Source: Amphimedon queenslandica (Eukaryota > Porifera > Demospongiae > Haplosclerida > Niphatidae). From it: DNA of 32,929 nt. This document shows, piece after piece, positions 29,308 through 32,929 of the stretch (within the stretch, counting starts at the first letter, position 1; each line of letters starts with the position of its first letter). Below the pieces are notes generated by a model. The model did not search any database. It saw nothing but the letters and a program-made list of their open reading frames with translations, and was not told the origin of the DNA. Position numbers and translations under genes: made by a program. The DNA lies in NCBI RefSeq assembly GCF_000090795.2, contig NW_003546617.1, forward strand, positions 49,862 to 82,790, written 5' to 3'.

Positions 29308-29726
29308 TAAGGGGGAGAAGGCCAAAGAGGAAGGGGAGGAGGCCCTGCTACAACAGTATGTGAAAGAAACATTATGAATCAAAACGATGACAATAATCTT
29401 TTATAGGAATTATCAACAGGTGCAAAGACTATTAACTATTTTAATGTTACATGTAAACAATTTACTTATACTTCTAACTAAAAATATTACCTTTTAACTT
29501 AAAGAGAAGCGATGGCTGGATTTGAAGACATAATGATATCTCTTTAACTGGGTAATGAAAAAACTTACTAGTAAATGAAGTCATGATGAATGGCAGGGCT
29601 TTAGATAACTCTTGAGATGTCTGGCATTATTGAGATATTTGGCATTATTATTTTTCTCATAGCAGTAATATTGTCATTATTTATTTATCTATAGATTTTA
29701 AATGGTGATTTTCATCATCTTTCTTG
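29308..29726. other. Non-coding gap between plus-strand exons and the minus-strand element gene
   Basis: AT-rich with no reading frame or repeat recognised. The 3' end of the minus-strand element should lie here, but no TIR is recognisable. Confidence 0.4.
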
Positions 29727-32700
29727 CTAGGCATTAATTGTTCTGCGAAGTTTTTGAAAGCAGTGGCACAATAATTTTAAAAATGATGTTTTTTGTAAGT
29801 AAGCAGCAGTTGGCCTAATAACAGCAGATTTTAAATCTTTGTTAATTTTTATTTCGTGGGCCTTGTCAATTGCTACATTACACCACGGTTGTTCAGTAAG
29901 ACTGACGGTGAAGCCACCTGACTTTAAGCTTCTAAGTACAAATGGAGGATATTTAGATACCTCATTTAAGTGGTGTGGTATGATGTGCATGTAAACATCT
30001 TGGTCAAAGGCAATAAATAGTGGTGCCACAGATTTTATTGCTGATGTCCTAAGGTCCCAGTCGCCATTCCTATTTGCTGCCTACAGTTGTATGTAATTAA
30101 AGCAATCTACTAATACAAACTGACTCCAATATCGCCATAAATCATCTCTTTCACTCATTTCATTGACATTAGCTATAAATTTCTCACAAGAATTAATATC
30201 TTGTGTTGAAATAGTATCATTTATTTCAGTGTTTTCAATAAATGAACTTATCATTTCGCTATACAATACTTCCCATACATTAAGTAGAAAGTGATGTGTC
30301 CTTTTGAAGTGGCCACATTTTTCTAATGATTTCAAAGTGCTACTTCTAAAACCTGATGCCACAGCTAGCTCCTTTAGACCACTGTAAAAATATTGTTTAA
30401 GTAAAACCTCTTGGTAGTTTTTTAATAGATGACAATCTCTTGGATAGATGAGTAGCTTGTTTAGGGCTTGCCCATATCGATTTTTAATTTGCATAAGGTG
30501 TTGATAGGTTTTTCCATCACCAACCAAAATTAAGTATTAATCTTGACAATCACTTTCTAATTTCTCTAACAAATCTTCAGATATATGCAATAACGTGTCT
30601 TTAGAATCATGATTTTTGTCGACCAATGAAAGATAATGTATTTTAGAAGGTATTATGTATGGCTGTGGATTGAGGGATTGCAAAAAAGACTATAGGTTAT
30701 TTGATGTGTTTGGTGGCTGTTCAGTAAGCTTTGTACTTACATATGCATGTAGATTGATTTTAAATGTATTTACTTTAATTTTTTTAGCCCAGTTTTCAAA
30801 AAAGCTCATGATCAGCTTCCTGGGTAGCTTTGGGTGGGATTGTTGGCGATGGGAGAATTGTGCATGTAGGTGTAGAATGTAGCGAATTTTGTGTATCTAC
30901 ATGTACATAATCATGTGCTGGTGAACATGGACATGCTGGAGATGGAGAACGTTGTGGAGAAGATGGATGAGGCAGTGAAAGCATTATTTTTTGGGACCAG
31001 TTTTTCCAAGCATGTGTGAAGATAGTGCCGAAGTTGAGCAGGAACGCCTTACACTTCCTAGTTCCATGCCCGATAGTACTTCATTGACCACTTCTGATAC
31101 AGGTTCTGATAACAGTAAGGGTAATTCTTGTATGTTACACAGTGATGACATACAATCTGGATGTACATGTAGCTGGTGAAGGATTGTGTATGCATGCTGC
31201 TTTAAGAGAGGGGTGCGGTTGTACCATTTGTACAGTGGTACCATGATAGCTCCTGCTTCGATCACCACAATAGACAGCAGCATGGCTCTGTAGCATGTCA
31301 AAATTATCTACGCTGACAACAGTAAATAAGTTAGGAGATAACTCATTCCAGATAGACTGACCTTGTAGAAAGTTAGACTGCTTAATGACAAACCTATCGT
31401 ATGTTTTATATGAGGTAGTAACCCCCAACTGGTTAAGCAGTGTCAGTAATATAGTTGAGCCACCACACATTTGGACAACATCAGCAATGATACTGCGGAT
31501 AGGCAAAGGTTGCTCTACATTACAACAGTACTGAAGCAAACATAGTATAAAGAATCTTCTCATCTTCTTTAGATGAATTAAGTAATCTGATTCAACAGTG
31601 CTAGGGTGTTTTTTAATTCTTAAAAACTCTGTTGCTTTTTCTTTAAATTCCCATAGTATTGGTTCTACTCTGCTGATATGGTCTTGAATGTTTAATCCGT
31701 TAGGATTGATTTCTTTCCTTCTCTAGTAGAACTTACTTTTTTGTTCTCTATATGAAGCATGTCATTGATGATTGTTGAGGCTATATGCAGTATGTGGGGG
31801 TTTGATTCTTGTTGTTTGAAAGTATTTGAACATTGTTGGCTAGACTGGGATGTTGATGTACATGTACTCAATGCCCATGACAGGCTTTTAAATAAATCCC
31901 CATTTGTACTGTACAAAATGACTGCAAACTTTTTATGAACACATTTATATTGCATATGTATTCCTAAGTAAATTATTAATTGTGATAGGAGGCAGCGAGA
32001 AGAATATTTTGACATTCTCACCTGTCTCAATCTCTAATGAAGATGCATCATCAGATGGTATGCCATACTCTGCCAGGAATCTGTGAGACACTTGTGGAAG
32101 CAGTAATGCTTTATGTACAAGTAAGTAATTGCCAACATAGATAGCTGTTTTAGCTATAGCATTCTCTAAAGCATTATTTGTACTATCGTCCCATGAATGA
32201 ATTAGCTCTTTTAGTGTTGTGTTGTATGAAATATCATCTGTTTCAATATTGTGCAAAATTTGAATGTGTACCTTATAGCAAACGTAGCATATTTTGTCAT
32301 TAGGAGTGATATGAGACTGTGCCAAGCAAATTATGAAAATGCTCATTAACGACTGCTGGATTGGGACAATGCCTTGTATATGCAGCTCCTCTTTGTGGAT
32401 AATTGCCACAACTGGCACAAGGAATGCTACTGATTTTGAAGTGCTTGTAGACTTCCTGATAATGAGCATTGCAAAGCATTAGCTGCTGCAGGTCAGTGTT
32501 GACATTATTGATGTAATGCTTTATTTGGCTCTCCTTTACAAATCTAGGCTTTTTGATGTTATGCCGTTCACTACAATTAGGAAAAGAACATGTCATTGTG
32601 AGGCAGGCAGTGGTGGTATGGTCATCTCTTAACCATTTAGGAACATAGTTCTCATTACAGAGATTTTGCTTTATATCCAAATAATGCGACATACACACAC

Positions 32701-32833
32701 ACGAACTGTCATCAGCAACTATTTGAATATGCTTCGGAACAATTTCAAGAATCTCATCGAACCTGGTGTTGATGTGTGTGTGATAGAGACTTTGGAGGTC
32801 TTTATGGCAAAATAGGCATTTTGTTGCATGCAA
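29727..32833 (-). pseudogene. Large Cys-rich mobile-element protein (putative transposase, unnamed family)
   Basis: Read from 32833 downward. Cys/His-rich N-terminus: KCLFCHKDL, CSFPNCSERHNIKKPRF, LCNAHYQEVYKHF, CASCGNYPQRGAAYTRHCPN, then ICYVCYKVH (32260-32310). Helical middle: YKCVHKKFAVILYSTNGDLF, MRRFFILCLLQYCCNV. Then TVVSVDNFDMLQSHAAVYCG and SRSYHGTTVQMVQPHP (about 31210-31310), a Ser/Pro linker with PSPACPCSP (about 30900-30970), LVGDGKTYQHLMQIKNRYG (30470-30530), PRDCHLLKNYQEVLLKQYFY, HFKRTHHFLLNVWEVLY and, at the end, [20 protein letters not shown] (about 29820-29880). The DNF/HGTT, GDxKTY and DxAHExxxNKD motifs recur together in sponge and cnidarian predicted proteins; GDxKTY recalls GDQLT of fungal DUF6589. 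Frame slips interrupt it. An upstream exon probably ends near 32890 (minus-strand donor GTAAAA), with an acceptor near 32842. Confidence 0.65.
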
Positions 32834-32929
32834 TTTGATCTGTTACCTGTTTTGAAGTTATAAAAACCATTTTTTATTGTTTATTTTACCTTTCAAATGG
32901 CTCATTGCAGTAGACAGTCACTGGACTGT

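Noticed and set aside
28914..29382. Minus-strand open frames rich in Leu/Pro/Ser.
   Set aside because: They lie opposite the charged and RGG-like plus-strand exons. Nothing is conserved and there are no splice or start signals.
1..32929. tRNA, rRNA, CRISPR arrays or bacterial operons.
   Set aside because: Nothing with cloverleaf boxes, rRNA cores, regularly spaced repeats or Shine-Dalgarno-led gene strings was seen, and GT-AG introns point to a eukaryote.

Overview
The window looks like eukaryotic, intron-bearing DNA from an invertebrate animal. A sponge or another early-branching metazoan would fit, but this is an inference. The reasons are the AT-rich composition, very short GT-AG introns (about 42-60 bases), and transposase families that I know mainly from sponge, cnidarian and mollusc genomes. 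I found no complete host gene, no tRNA or rRNA, and nothing bacterial. Most of the recognisable sequence is decayed class II (DNA) transposons, MITEs and foldback repeats, several nested in one another.

Layout. 1-1339: element with about 340-base inverted arms, abutting a proline-rich minus-strand exon (1340-1771). 2645-6142: an LTR-like tract, then two hAT transposase relics; the first carries a clear right terminus and abuts the second. 6448-6677 and 8505-8743: two copies of one MITE. 7619-10089: a complete hAT element with 8-base target duplications and the second MITE copy inside its reading frame. 10.1-13.2 kb: mostly non-coding, with tandem repeats and a 343-base MITE. 13.4-14.6 kb (minus): Tigger/pogo-type transposase relic. 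14.67-15.48 kb (plus): Merlin (IS1016/ISXO2-like) transposase relic. 15.7-16.0 kb: a palindromic repeat rich in GGGTTTAG that recurs at 24.3 and 25.5-25.9 kb.

The centrepiece is 16305-20900, a transposon with terminal inverted repeats. Its gene starts with Cys/His modules like the N-terminal region and zinc-binding RING region of the vertebrate V(D)J recombinase RAG1. It continues into a core with local similarity to the RAG1 catalytic core (GGD motif, a Cys-x-x-Cys block, and a C-terminal GEQGAES block before HH). The copy is damaged by a one-T frameshift, an internal stop and a 346-base insertion flanked by a 9-base duplication, but it is otherwise well preserved.

Downstream are a Tc1/IS630-type transposase broken into two parts (21.5-22.4 and 23.87-24.0 kb) whose helix-turn-helix exon is tandemly duplicated, a foldback element (23.26-23.60 kb), a transposase of a family I cannot name (26.09-27.79 kb, plus, CCHC knuckle at its end), a candidate multi-exon gene made of small phase-1 exons (28.16-29.11 kb, plus), and a large minus-strand mobile-element protein (32.83 to 29.73 kb) with a Cys-rich N-terminus.

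The genes do not form a pathway. They record successive transposon invasions, and their nesting gives a relative order of insertion.
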